Program-made: the position numbers and the translations under genes
Notes under the pieces: generated by a model
Seen by the model: only the letters and a program-made list of their open reading frames with translations
What the model was told of the DNA's origin: nothing
The model's database searches: none
Shown here: positions 25,644-33,886 of the stretch, piece after piece
Layout: the number at the start of each line of letters is the position of its first letter
How positions within the stretch are numbered: position 1 is the stretch's first letter
Assembly: GCA_046328125.1 (NCBI GenBank)
Contig: JAXLXF010000004.1
Coordinates: 62,001 to 126,000, forward strand
Length of the DNA: 64,000 nucleotides
Direction of reading: 5' to 3'
Source of the DNA: JADZEM01 sp046328125
GTDB lineage: Bacteria; Chloroflexota; UBA6077; JACCZL01

Positions 25644-25678
25644 GGAGTCAGGAGTCAGGAGCCAGGAGTCAGGAGTCG
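25644..25678. repeat. five tandem heptads GGAGTCA
   Basis: Five consecutive seven-base units (GGAGTCA, GGAGTCA, GGAGCCA, GGAGTCA, GGAGTCG) follow fumC. The array contains the stop codon (25669-25671) of the convergent transglutaminase-like gene. Confidence 0.9.
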
Positions 25679-26580
25679 AGCGGGCGGGCGCTGACCTCGA
25701 CCGTCAGCGTCTCTTCGGCCAGCCCCCGGAACGTGCCTCGGGTGGGCGGGATGTCGTTGTAGTCCCGCCCGATGCCCATCTTGACGTGGTGGGTGCTCGC
25801 GAGCAGGTTGTTGGTCGGGTCGAAGCCGCGCCAGCCGTGGGTCGGGGTGTACACCTCGACCCAGGCGTGCGAGGCGCCGGCGCCACGGCTCGGCTCCTGG
25901 CCGCGGCCAGGGCCGGCGTCGAGCGACTGTGACTGACGCATCGAGCCGAGCGTCTGCTCCTGGCCGCGCGCCGGCTGTCGGGGCACGATGTAGCCGCTGA
26001 CGTAGCGGGCCGGCAGCTGGATCGCCCGGCACAGCCCGATCAGGACGTGGGCGAAGTCCTGGCAGACTCCTGTACGGCCCTTCAGCACTTCGGGGACCGT
26101 CGTGGCGACGGTGGTGACGTGCTGCTCGTACTGAAACTCGCGGTAGACCAGGCCCATCAAGCCCTGGACCGCTTCGAGGACTTCGTCTGGCGACTCGGGG
26201 CGGAACGGCTCGGCCAGCGCGTCCAGCTCCGGGACCGACGGCACGCTCGCGGATGGCGTCAGGTAGTCCGCCAGCTCGGAGTGGCGCAAGGGCGGCGGTG
26301 GGCTGACCGGCAGCCGGAACGGGTCGTCCAGCAGGGTTTCGACGACGCCGCGCGAGACCAGCTCCACCGAGTCGTGCGCCCGCGAGATGGTGACCAGATG
26401 GGCAGCGTTGCCGAAGCCGTCGTCGTAGCGCCGGATCGCGGCGGACGGCGTTGCTCGCAGCTCGTACGTCTCCCAGCGCTGGTCGGCGTCCGAGCGCGGC
26501 CCGAGCCGCACGTCCATGACGCCCTCGACGACGTACGCGCTGTAGGCGAGGTGGGTGGTGTGGGTGATGCTGACTCTCAT
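25669..26580 (-). CDS. transglutaminase-like cysteine hydrolase/ligase 1
   Basis: A 303-aa protein with a beta-sandwich bacterial transglutaminase N-terminal domain (1-150) and a transglutaminase/protease core. The catalytic triad is complete: Cys173 in GVCQDFAH, His238 in SHAWVEVY and Asp254 in GFDPTNN. A low-complexity insert at about 200-237 (Arg/Gly/Gln/Ser with RGQE repeated) sits between Cys and His. No signal peptide, so it is cytoplasmic. It is the last gene of a five-gene operon and overlaps the alpha-E gene by 4 bp. Members of this cluster are thought to cleave or form peptide/isopeptide bonds with the ATP-grasp partner; the substrate is unknown. Its stop codon lies in a heptad repeat. 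Confidence 0.88.
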   Translation of the reverse strand: MRVSITHTTHLAYSAYVVEGVMDVRLGPRSDADQRWETYELRATPSAAIRRYDDGFGNAAHLVTISRAHDSVELVSRGVVETLLDDPFRLPVSPPPPLRHSELADYLTPSASVPSVPELDALAEPFRPESPDEVLEAVQGLMGLVYREFQYEQHVTTVATTVPEVLKGRTGVCQDFAHVLIGLCRAIQLPARYVSGYIVPRQPARGQEQTLGSMRQSQSLDAGPGRGQEPSRGAGASHAWVEVYTPTHGWRGFDPTNNLLASTHHVKMGIGRDYNDIPPTRGTFRGLAEETLTVEVSARPLDS

Positions 26581-27620
26581 GCGAGACGCTGCTGTTGCTG
26601 CTGCTGGGCCGCCATGATCATCGCGGCGCGGGCGACGGCGACGATCCGGCCGGGCTGCGGCTCGTCGCGCAGGTAGCCGGCCGTCACGTGCTCGGAGACG
26701 ACCTGGACCCGGTGCTGGATGTCTTCAAGGAACGACTCCAGCCCCTCTTCTAGCACCTCGTCCACGGCGGTGTGACGCAACCGCGCTTCCAACAGGCCGA
26801 GCGCGCGGACCGCGAGATCGCCCTTGCCCGCCCCCGGCGCGCCGAGCGCGACCGGCCCGGCGATGCTCTCCAGCGCGGCCATCGCCGTCTCGAGGCAGAA
26901 GCGGATCGACTGCGGGAAAAGCGGGTTCAGCAGCAGGAACTCGATGACGCGGGCCGGCTCGATGCGGAGCGCATAGTAGTGGGAGTACGCTTCGGCGGCC
27001 CCGCACGAGCGCAGCACCGAGAGCCAGCGCACCACGTCATCCTGACCGGACGCGGCGAGACCCTGGAGGAGCGGAGCTTGGAGCGTCAGGATGCGGGCGA
27101 TGACGTCGGCGCGCTCCAACGAGCGCCCCAGCCCGAAGAACAGCCACGACTCGTCGCGCAGCAGGGTGCTGTCGGCCAGGCCCTGGACGAACTGCATCCC
27201 GTTCCGGATCGGGGCGTAGAACGCCTGCGGATCGTCCTCGGCCTGGGCGGTGGACCGTCCGGCACTGCTGTTGAGCGAGAGGAAGACGGTGTTCAACTGC
27301 TCCCACATCTCGGTGGAGATCGACTCGCGCACGCCCTGCGCCGAGACGCGGGCCTTGCGGATACAGTTCACCAGCGAGCTCGGGTTGTCAGGATCGAACG
27401 CCAGGAAGTGGCGGACCTCTCGCGGGGTCGGCTTGCGGTCGTCGTCGAGGGACGGATGGTCGGTGCCGAGCAGCGGCACCCAGAAGTCGGCGCCTTCCTC
27501 GCCCTGCTCGCCGGCGTCCAGCTCGAAATGCCAGACCACGTCGATGAGCCGGCCGACCGCGATGGCGCGCTCGACGTAGCGACTCATCCAGAAGATGTCG
27601 TCGGCGACGCGACAGAGCAT
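26577..27620 (-). CDS. alpha-E domain protein (DUF403)
   Basis: A 347-aa all-helical protein with the family opening MLCRVADDIFWMSRYVERA and internal MWEQLNTVF, DSTLLRDESWLFFGLGRSLERAD and PRSVRFCL-like LFPQSIRFCLETA. Start ATG 27620 is chosen because the conserved opening begins there; the frame continues to 27701 only through a palindromic repeat. The alpha-E family is almost always encoded with circularly permuted ATP-grasp and transglutaminase-like proteins, as here, and its role is not established. The C-terminus ends in a run of six Gln from a CTG/TTG repeat. It overlaps the next gene by 4 bp. Confidence 0.9.
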   Translation of the reverse strand: MLCRVADDIFWMSRYVERAIAVGRLIDVVWHFELDAGEQGEEGADFWVPLLGTDHPSLDDDRKPTPREVRHFLAFDPDNPSSLVNCIRKARVSAQGVRESISTEMWEQLNTVFLSLNSSAGRSTAQAEDDPQAFYAPIRNGMQFVQGLADSTLLRDESWLFFGLGRSLERADVIARILTLQAPLLQGLAASGQDDVVRWLSVLRSCGAAEAYSHYYALRIEPARVIEFLLLNPLFPQSIRFCLETAMAALESIAGPVALGAPGAGKGDLAVRALGLLEARLRHTAVDEVLEEGLESFLEDIQHRVQVVSEHVTAGYLRDEPQPGRIVAVARAAMIMAAQQQQQQRLA

Positions 27621-27652
27621 CAGCGATTCTCTCCACAGCGCGAATAGCTGAT

Positions 27653-27713
27653 GGGCGCAATGAATTGCGCCCGTACGGTGTCGATTCTCGTACGGGCGCA
27701 ATTCATTGCGCCC
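27653..27713. repeat. 25-bp perfect inverted repeat of nested palindromes
   Basis: Arms 27653-27677 and 27689-27713 are exact reverse complements around an 11-nt loop. Each arm itself contains the palindrome GGGCGCAAT-GA-ATTGCGCCC. The right arm supplies the last codons (Gly-Ala-Gln) and stop of the ATP-grasp gene; the element lies in an otherwise tightly packed operon, 33 bp before the alpha-E start. Confidence 0.9.
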
Positions 27714-29271
27714 CCTCGGACTGCGGCTGGAGGTTCGGGCTTTCCGCCTGATTCGCGAGGACCCAGGTGTCCTTGCCGCCGCCGCCCTGCGACGAGTTGA
27801 CCACCAGCGAGCCGCGCCGCAGCGCGACGCGGGTCAGGCCGCCGGGGGTGACCTTCACCTCGCGGCCGAACAGCACGAACGGACGCAGGTCGACGTGCCG
27901 CCCCTCGAAATGGTCGTCCACCCAGCACGGGTGGCGTGAGAGGGCGAGGGTCGGCTGGGCGATGTAGGAGCGTGGGTTCGCCAGGATGCGGTGGCGAAAC
28001 TCCTCGCGCTCGGCGTGGGTGGCGTGCGGCCCGATCAACATGCCATAGCCGCCGCTCTCGTTCACCGACTTGACCACCAGCTGGTCCAGGTTCTCCAGCA
28101 CGTATTCCAGGTCGCCCTCTTCGGACGGCAGGTACGTCTGGACGTTCGGGATGATCGGCTCTTCGTTCAGGTAGTAGCGGATGATCCTTGGGACGTAGGC
28201 GTAGATCGCCTTGTCGTCCGCGACGCCGGTGCCGATGGCGTTGGCGAGGCTGACTCGGCCCAGGCGGTACGTCGCCACCAGCCCGGCCACCCCGAGATAC
28301 GAGTCCGGCCTGAAGGTCAGCGGGTCCAGGAAGTCGTCGTCCACGCGGCGGTAGATGACGTCCACCCGGCGCCGACCACGGGTGGTGCGCATGTAGACCG
28401 TCGCGTCGTCCACGAACAGGTCGGAGCCGTGCACCAGCTCGACGCCCATCGCCTTCGCCAGGAAGACGTGCTCGTAGTAGGCCGAGTTGTAGACGCCCGG
28501 CGTCAGCACCACGACGTTCGGCTCGTCCACGATGGGCGGGGCGATGGCGAGCAGGGTGGCGAGCAGGTCTTGCGGGTACTGCTCGACCGGGCGGATGTCG
28601 TACGTCTCGAAGATCTGGGGCCAGGTCCGCTTCAGGACGCGCCGGTTCTCGACGAGGTAGGAGACGCCGGAGGGCGTGCGGAGGTTGTCCTCCAGCACGT
28701 AGAAGGCGCCCGTATCGTCGCGGACGAGGTCGCTGCCGACGACGTGGGTGTAGACGCCGAGGGGGACGTCCAGGCCGCGCAGCTCGCGGCGGTAGCCGCT
28801 GGCGCCGAGCACCAGCTCCGGCGGCACGATCTCTTGTTCGAGAATCTGCTGCTCGTGGTAGATGTCGTGCAGGAACAGGTTGAGGGCGCGGACGCGCTGC
28901 TCCAGGCCGCGCTCGATCTGGGACCATTCGTCCGGCGTGATCATGCGCGGCACGAGGTCGAACGGCATGATCTTCTCGATGCCCTCGACGCCCTGGTTCA
29001 CGGCGAAGGTGATGCCTCTCGCCTGGAACGAGTGGTCGGCGGCGCGCTGGCGGCGGGCCACGTCGGCCGGTCCGAGGGTGGCGAGCTTGCGGGCCAGCTC
29101 GGCGTAGTGCGGGCGGACCCGGCCGGGACCGGCGAACATCTCGTCCCAGAACGGCTCGGGGTCGTACGGCGGCAACTCGTCGGCCGAGACGTCACTCGAA
29201 GCACCCGAGGGTGCGGGCGGGGCCGTGGTGGGCGCCCCCGCCGAGCGAGGGTCAGCGGGGAGCGACGTCAC
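27703..29271 (-). CDS. circularly permuted ATP-grasp protein (DUF404/DUF407)
   Basis: A 522-aa predicted ATP-dependent carboxylate-amine/thiol ligase of the circularly permuted type-2 ATP-grasp family. Landmarks: MITPDEWSQIERGLEQRVRA, LFLHDIYHEQQIL, VLEDNLRTPSGVSYL, VVLTPGVYNSAYYEH, VVKSVNESGGYGMLIG (ATP-binding Lys/Glu and Gly-rich loop) and the terminal LRRGSLVVNSSQGGGGKDTWVL. The first 35 residues are a disordered Ala/Pro/Ser extension. It overlaps the upstream transglutaminase-like gene by 4 bp (29268-29271). In this gene-neighbourhood family it is expected to activate a carboxylate and form a peptide-like bond that the partner transglutaminase-fold enzymes may transfer or hydrolyse. Confidence 0.9.
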   Translation of the reverse strand: MTSLPADPRSAGAPTTAPPAPSGASSDVSADELPPYDPEPFWDEMFAGPGRVRPHYAELARKLATLGPADVARRQRAADHSFQARGITFAVNQGVEGIEKIMPFDLVPRMITPDEWSQIERGLEQRVRALNLFLHDIYHEQQILEQEIVPPELVLGASGYRRELRGLDVPLGVYTHVVGSDLVRDDTGAFYVLEDNLRTPSGVSYLVENRRVLKRTWPQIFETYDIRPVEQYPQDLLATLLAIAPPIVDEPNVVVLTPGVYNSAYYEHVFLAKAMGVELVHGSDLFVDDATVYMRTTRGRRRVDVIYRRVDDDFLDPLTFRPDSYLGVAGLVATYRLGRVSLANAIGTGVADDKAIYAYVPRIIRYYLNEEPIIPNVQTYLPSEEGDLEYVLENLDQLVVKSVNESGGYGMLIGPHATHAEREEFRHRILANPRSYIAQPTLALSRHPCWVDDHFEGRHVDLRPFVLFGREVKVTPGGLTRVALRRGSLVVNSSQGGGGKDTWVLANQAESPNLQPQSEGAQ

Positions 29272-30251
29272 GCGGCGGACTCCGCGTCCTGGGCGGCAGC
29301 CGACGTCCTACCCCAGACGGTGCCGTCCTCGTAGACGATTTCGACGATCTCGGCGTGCTTGCTGGCGGTGAGCTGGCCGGAGGCCGCCCCGACGAACGTG
29401 CCGGAGGTCGGCGCGACGTCGGCATAGTCGCGGCCAACGGCGACGGTGATGTAGTTCAAGCCGGCCCGTCGGTGGTGGGTCGGGTCGAAGGCGACCACTT
29501 CTGGCTGGCCGAGATCGTTGGCGTCGGCGATCAGCGCTTCGACCCAGGCGTGGGGCGCGCCCTCGCCGAGCAGGTGCCCGGAGACGTAACGGGCCGGGAT
29601 GCCGACGAGTCTCGAGACCGAGATCATCAGGTGGGCGTAGTCCTGGCAGACGCCCTTCCCGAGGTGGAGGGCCATCGCGGCCGGGGTCTGCACGCCAGTG
29701 ACGCCGATCTGGTAGGCGATGGCGGCGGCGGCCCAGGCATGGACGCGCTCGGCGAGGGCCAGGTGCCCGGCGGCGGTCTTACCGTCGCCGTCGCGCAGGA
29801 GGTCGTCGGCGACGGCTCGGAGCGCGTCGTCGGGCGCAGTCAGCGCGGTGGACTCCAGGTAGCGGCCGTCGCCCCATTCGCGTGTGAGCGTGGAACGGCT
29901 GGCCGCTCCGGTATCCCGTGCGACCCGGTAGCGGACCTCGAACGCGAGCTCGTGCTCGACGTGCGGCGTCCAGACCCGCGCGACGTGGTTCCCGAACGGG
30001 TCTGCTTCCCAGGAGACGGACGACGACTCGGCGCCGGTGACTGCCAGGCTGTCTTCGAGCAGCCGCTGATCGCCGTGCCGCTCGCGCGGGATCATGACGA
30101 GGCGCTGGCGGACGTGCTCGACCGCCCCGCTGTAGGCGTAGGCGTATCGCTGATGGACCTCGTAGACGGCATGGCGAGCCCTCGACCAGTCCACCGACCG
30201 CCAGTCGACATCCTGTCCGCGCGGCACCCCTTCGCCTTCAGACGTCCGCAT
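29268..30251 (-). CDS. transglutaminase-like protein 2
   Basis: A 327-aa protein of the same architecture as the other two in the operon: beta-sandwich N-terminal domain (about 20-130) then the papain-like core. The triad is Cys202 in GKGVCQDYAH, His234 in APHAWVEA and Asp256 in AFDPTHH. ATG 30251 is preceded by AGGA at five bases; GTG 30266 is an alternative, and the open frame reaches 30392 only by overlapping the upstream gene. No signal peptide is visible. It follows transglutaminase-like gene 3 by about 22 bp and overlaps the ATP-grasp gene by 4 bp, so it is part of the same transcript. Confidence 0.88.
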   Translation of the reverse strand: MRTSEGEGVPRGQDVDWRSVDWSRARHAVYEVHQRYAYAYSGAVEHVRQRLVMIPRERHGDQRLLEDSLAVTGAESSSVSWEADPFGNHVARVWTPHVEHELAFEVRYRVARDTGAASRSTLTREWGDGRYLESTALTAPDDALRAVADDLLRDGDGKTAAGHLALAERVHAWAAAAIAYQIGVTGVQTPAAMALHLGKGVCQDYAHLMISVSRLVGIPARYVSGHLLGEGAPHAWVEALIADANDLGQPEVVAFDPTHHRRAGLNYITVAVGRDYADVAPTSGTFVGAASGQLTASKHAEIVEIVYEDGTVWGRTSAAAQDAESAA

Positions 30252-30273
30252 GCTGTCCTGCTTCACGCCTCGC

Positions 30274-31356
30274 TCAGCCCCGAGCCGGCGCCGGCAGCGC
30301 GCCGGCCTCGGTGCCGTATCTGTCGTCATCATCATCGACCGGCCCATCGCCAGTCGACACCCCCGCCGACACCAGAAGTGTGTCTCCGGCAACGGCGGCG
30401 CAAGCGCCCGACCCCATCCCCTCGTCCAGGCGCGGGAGCGAGGAGGCGACGGTGTCCTCGTCCTCTAGAACGACTGAAGGGGCCGTTTGGGGGGCCAGGG
30501 TAGCCGAGCCGGGGATCGAATTTCCAGCGTCGGCGAAGCCTTCTTCGGGCTGATCTGGGATCTCGTCCGCCCAGACGACCATGCTGACCAGATTCGCCGC
30601 GCCGTACGAGGTCGAGAGCGCCACGTCCACGGCGTCACGCCCGTGCGCGATCTTGACCCGGCCGATCCTCGGGACATTGTGGCGGGCGTCGAAGGTGTAC
30701 CAGCGACCGCCGAGGTACGCCTCGAACCAGGCGTGGAAGTCCATCGGGACGTCCGGCGGCTCCACGGCGATGTCCGGGAGGTAGCCGAACGTGTAGCGGG
30801 CCGGGATGTTGAGCGCCCGGCAGAGCGCCACGCTCAACTGGGCGAAGTCGCGGCAGACGCCCTGGCGGCTCTTGTAGACGTCGAGCGCGGTGGTGCTGGG
30901 ACCGCTCAGGCCGTAGCCATACTGGATGTTGGCGTGGACCCAGTCGCAGACGGCCTGGACGCGCGCCCAGGTCGGCGGGGTGTCGCCGAACAGGCGCCAG
31001 GCGTCGTCCAGGAGCAGGTCGGACTCGATGTAGCGGCTTGGGAGGGTGAAGACGAGGGTGTCGTCCGGCAGGTCGTCCACCGGCGCCAGCGGTGCATCGG
31101 AGACGACCAGATCGGGGTCGCCGCTCACCTCGACGACGGCGTCGTAGCGGATTGCCGAGTCGCCAGCAGGCAGCTGGAAGCGCCAGCACGGATTCCCGAA
31201 GCTGTCACCGTACCCACGGACGGCCAGGCTCGGCTCGGTCCACTGAGACTCGTACCGAATCTCGTGTTCGGCGTCGGGCCGCGCGCGCACGAGCATCAGC
31301 ATCGGCACGGGCATCTGGGTCTGGTATCGGAATTCGCAGCCAACTCGTATACGCAT
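30274..31356 (-). CDS. transglutaminase-like protein 3 with acidic tail
   Basis: First gene of the operon, 360 aa. The N-terminal domain (1-130) and core are as in the paralogues; the triad is Cys168 in RQGVCRDFAQ, His208 in DFHAWFEA and Asp223 in TFDARHN. After residue about 265 a long disordered, acidic tail follows (VVLEDEDTVASS, DGPVDDDDDRYG), unlike the compact ends of the other two. Sequence divergence from the other two copies suggests distinct substrates or division into active and regulatory members, although all three keep the triad. The 244-bp region upstream (31357-31600) is shared with divergent coaX. Confidence 0.87.
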   Translation of the reverse strand: MRIRVGCEFRYQTQMPVPMLMLVRARPDAEHEIRYESQWTEPSLAVRGYGDSFGNPCWRFQLPAGDSAIRYDAVVEVSGDPDLVVSDAPLAPVDDLPDDTLVFTLPSRYIESDLLLDDAWRLFGDTPPTWARVQAVCDWVHANIQYGYGLSGPSTTALDVYKSRQGVCRDFAQLSVALCRALNIPARYTFGYLPDIAVEPPDVPMDFHAWFEAYLGGRWYTFDARHNVPRIGRVKIAHGRDAVDVALSTSYGAANLVSMVVWADEIPDQPEEGFADAGNSIPGSATLAPQTAPSVVLEDEDTVASSLPRLDEGMGSGACAAVAGDTLLVSAGVSTGDGPVDDDDDRYGTEAGALPAPARG

Positions 31357-31600
31357 CGTCGTCGCCAGCGCTCCACAGCATCAGGGTTGTTGCCAGGCTC
31401 AGCCGGGGCGCGGCGCTCCTGGTACTGAGAGTACAAAGCACGCTGTGTGCCGACCAGGGGCAGCGCGCACAAAACGAGAGGCGCGAATTCGGGCGATCTG
31501 ACGGGGCAGACTGGTGTCCCACAACATGTCGCGCCCTGAGACGGGCCGATCCGAGACGCGCTGGTATACTCCCGGCCAGCGCATCTGGTGGGAGGGCACC

Positions 31601-32398
31601 GTGCTGCTGGCGGTGGACATCGGCAATACGAACATCGTGGCCGGTGTGTTCCAGGGCGACCGCCTTATGACGAGCTGGCGCCTGGCGACCGATCGGCGCA
31701 AGACGACCGACGAATACGCCGCCTCGTTGCGCTCGCTGTTGGATCATCGTGGCATCAGCCTGCGCGACGTCAAGGGCGTCTCGATCTCGTCCACCGTGCC
31801 GCCGCTGACGGCCACCTTCCGCCGCCTCTCCGAGACGTACTTCGACCTGCCGCCGGTGATCGCCGGGATCGGGGTGAAGACGGGTATTGTCGTGGCGACG
31901 GCGAACCCGCCCGAGGTCGGCCCGGACCGGATCGTCAACTCGCTGGCGGCGATGATGCGCCACAGCCTGCCGGCCATCGTCGTCGATCTCGGGACCGCCA
32001 CCACGTTCGACGCGGTCTCGGCGGACGGCAAGCTGCTCGGCTGCACCATCGCGCCCGGCATCGAGAGCGCGCTGGACGGCCTGGTGAGCCGAACTGCGCG
32101 GCTGTTCACCGTCGAGCTGAAGGCGCCGCGGACGGCGATTGGCCGCAACACGGTGACCTCGCTGCGGGCCGGGGTCGTGCTCGGCTATGTCGGGCTGGTC
32201 GAGTACCTGGTCAGACGGATCAAGGAGGAGATGGAGGGCGACCCGCTCGTGATCGCGACGGGCGGGCTGGCCTCAGTGATCGTGCCGGAGACGAAGGTAG
32301 TGGACGTGGTCGATCCTGACCTGACCCTCCACGGCCTGCGCTTCCTCCACGAGCTGAACGCCGAGCCGCTGTCGGCCAGCGCGAGCGCCGCGCGATGA
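31601..32398 (+). CDS. coaX: type III pantothenate kinase
   Basis: Phosphorylates pantothenate with ATP in the first committed step of CoA synthesis; CoaX enzymes need a monovalent cation and are not feedback-inhibited by CoA. 265 aa, normal length. ASKHA-fold motifs: LLAVDIGNTNIVAGVF (phosphate-1), NPPEVGPDRIVNSLA, IVVDLGTATTFDAVS (phosphate-2 with catalytic Asp) and GCTIAPGIESALDGL. GTG 31601 follows GGAGG (31591-31595) at five bases, which decides the start over ATG 31514. TATACT at 31565-31570 is a likely -10. The stop overlaps the coaBC start by 4 bp. Confidence 0.95.
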   Translation: MLLAVDIGNTNIVAGVFQGDRLMTSWRLATDRRKTTDEYAASLRSLLDHRGISLRDVKGVSISSTVPPLTATFRRLSETYFDLPPVIAGIGVKTGIVVATANPPEVGPDRIVNSLAAMMRHSLPAIVVDLGTATTFDAVSADGKLLGCTIAPGIESALDGLVSRTARLFTVELKAPRTAIGRNTVTSLRAGVVLGYVGLVEYLVRRIKEEMEGDPLVIATGGLASVIVPETKVVDVVDPDLTLHGLRFLHELNAEPLSASASAAR

Positions 32399-33618
32399 CG
32401 CGCGAGATCCTGCATGGCAAGCGGATCGTGCTGGGCGTGACCGGCAGCATCGCGGCGTACAAGGCGTTGACGGTCGCGAGCTCGTTGACCAAGGCCGGCG
32501 CGCTGGTGGACGTCGTCATGACGCCGCAGGCGACGGAGCTGATCCGGCCGCTGGCCTTCCAGGCCACGACGCTGCGCCCGGTCGCGGTGGAGATGTTCGG
32601 GATGCTGAACCAGACCGAGATCAGCCACGTCAGCCTGGGACATCATGCCGACGTGGTCTGCATCGCGCCGGCAACCGCCCATACCCTGGCGAAACTGGCG
32701 CTCGGGCTGGCCGACGATCTGGTGACGACCACCTGCCTGGCGACGCGGGCGCCGCTGGTGATCGCGCCGGCGATGGACGCCGATATGTACGACCACCCGG
32801 CCGTCCAGGCGAACGTCCAGACCTTGCGCGAGCGCGGCGCGACCATCGTGGAGCCGAGCTACGGGCGGATGGCGTCCGGCCTGGTCGGGCAGGGGCGCCT
32901 GGCCGAGCCGCCAGAGATCGTGGACACGCTGCGGATCGTGCTGGCGCGCGACGGCGACCTGCAAGGGTGGCGGGTGGTGGTGACGGCCGGCGGCACCCGC
33001 GAGGCGATCGACCCGGTCCGCTACATCTCGAACCACTCCTCTGGCAAGATGGGGTACGCGGTGGCCGAGGCGGCCCGTGACCGGGGCGCGTCGGTCGTGC
33101 TCATCTCCGCTCCGACCGCCTTGACGCCGCCGCTCGGGGTGGACGTGAGGCGCGTCGAGAGCGCGGCCCAGATGCACGACGCGGTGATGGCGGCGCTCCC
33201 CGAGGCGAACCTGCTGGTGATGGCCGCGGCGGTGGCGGACTACCGCCCCTCGACGGTGGCCGAGCAGAAGATCAAGAAGCGCGACGACGACTTGACGCTG
33301 CACCTCGCCAAGACGACCGACATCCTCGCGGCGACGGCGGCGCTCGCGAACGAGCGGCTGGTGCGGATCGGGTTCGCGGCCGAAAGCCAGGACTTGCTGG
33401 TCAACGCCGCCGACAAGCTGGAGCGGAAGCAGCTGGACCTGATCGTGGCGAACGACATCAGTCGGACGGACAGCGGCTTCGGCACGGACGACAACGCGGT
33501 GGTGCTGCTGGATCGTCGCGGCGAGGCCCGCGAGCTGCCGCTGCTCCCGAAGCGTGAGGTCTCAGACCGGATCCTGGACGAGGCGCTGGCGATAAGAGCT
33601 GCCCGCGCTCGCGCCTGA
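32395..33618 (+). CDS. coaBC: bifunctional PPC synthetase/decarboxylase
   Basis: Carries out steps two and three of CoA synthesis: ligation of cysteine to 4'-phosphopantothenate, then flavin-dependent decarboxylation. 407 aa, full length. N-terminal CoaC flavoprotein domain: GVTGSIAAYKA, SHVSLGHHADVVCIAPATA (catalytic His) and APAMDADMYDHP. C-terminal CoaB domain: VVVTAGGTREAIDPVRYISN, SSGKMGYAVAEAA, MAAAVADYRP and KIKKRDDDLTLHLAKTTDIL (Lys of the ligase motif). It is coupled to coaX by an ATGA overlap, giving a compact CoA operon. Confidence 0.95.
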   Translation: MTREILHGKRIVLGVTGSIAAYKALTVASSLTKAGALVDVVMTPQATELIRPLAFQATTLRPVAVEMFGMLNQTEISHVSLGHHADVVCIAPATAHTLAKLALGLADDLVTTTCLATRAPLVIAPAMDADMYDHPAVQANVQTLRERGATIVEPSYGRMASGLVGQGRLAEPPEIVDTLRIVLARDGDLQGWRVVVTAGGTREAIDPVRYISNHSSGKMGYAVAEAARDRGASVVLISAPTALTPPLGVDVRRVESAAQMHDAVMAALPEANLLVMAAAVADYRPSTVAEQKIKKRDDDLTLHLAKTTDILAATAALANERLVRIGFAAESQDLLVNAADKLERKQLDLIVANDISRTDSGFGTDDNAVVLLDRRGEARELPLLPKREVSDRILDEALAIRAARARA

Positions 33619-33625
33619 CCAGGAC

Positions 33626-33886
33626 TCAGCTGCCGGGCCTGACGGGCTCCGGCGACTCGATGGGTACGCGCTGCCCTGTCGCTTTGAAGACCTCGAGGTC
33701 GAAGGGAGCGAACACGGTGTCACCAACCTGCCCGGGTCGCGTCACCAGGTGATCCACCTGACCAGAGGCGATCAAGAAAGGGATTCCGTTTGGGTAGGCC
33801 ACACAGCGGTTGCCACGAAAGTGACCGCAGTTGCGGCAGCCATTCCAACTTGCGAAGCTCTCGGAACGCTCCCAGTTGGCCATCAT
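33626..33886 (-). CDS. small CxxC protein downstream of ART-like gene
   Basis: An 86-aa protein with CRNCGHFRGNRC (Cys17, Cys20, Cys28, with His22 nearby) followed by VAYPNGIPFLIASGQVDH and a PFDLEVF strand. The 'C.AYP.GIP..I..G.vDH' pattern resembles, from memory, the C-terminal parts of some phage-head or toxin-associated proteins, but I do not assign a family. It overlaps the ART-like gene by 4 bp (ATGA), so the two are co-expressed; a role as immunity or antitoxin protein, or as substrate adaptor, is possible. Only 7 bp separate its stop from that of coaBC. Confidence 0.7.
   Translation of the reverse strand: MMANWERSESFASWNGCRNCGHFRGNRCVAYPNGIPFLIASGQVDHLVTRPGQVGDTVFAPFDLEVFKATGQRVPIESPEPVRPGS

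Noticed and set aside
26577..26640. Poly-Gln tract as a sign of a frameshift or assembly error at the end of the alpha-E gene
   Set aside because: The CTG/TTG codons keep frame and the gene overlaps its neighbour in the normal ATGA manner, so it reads as a genuine short repeat.
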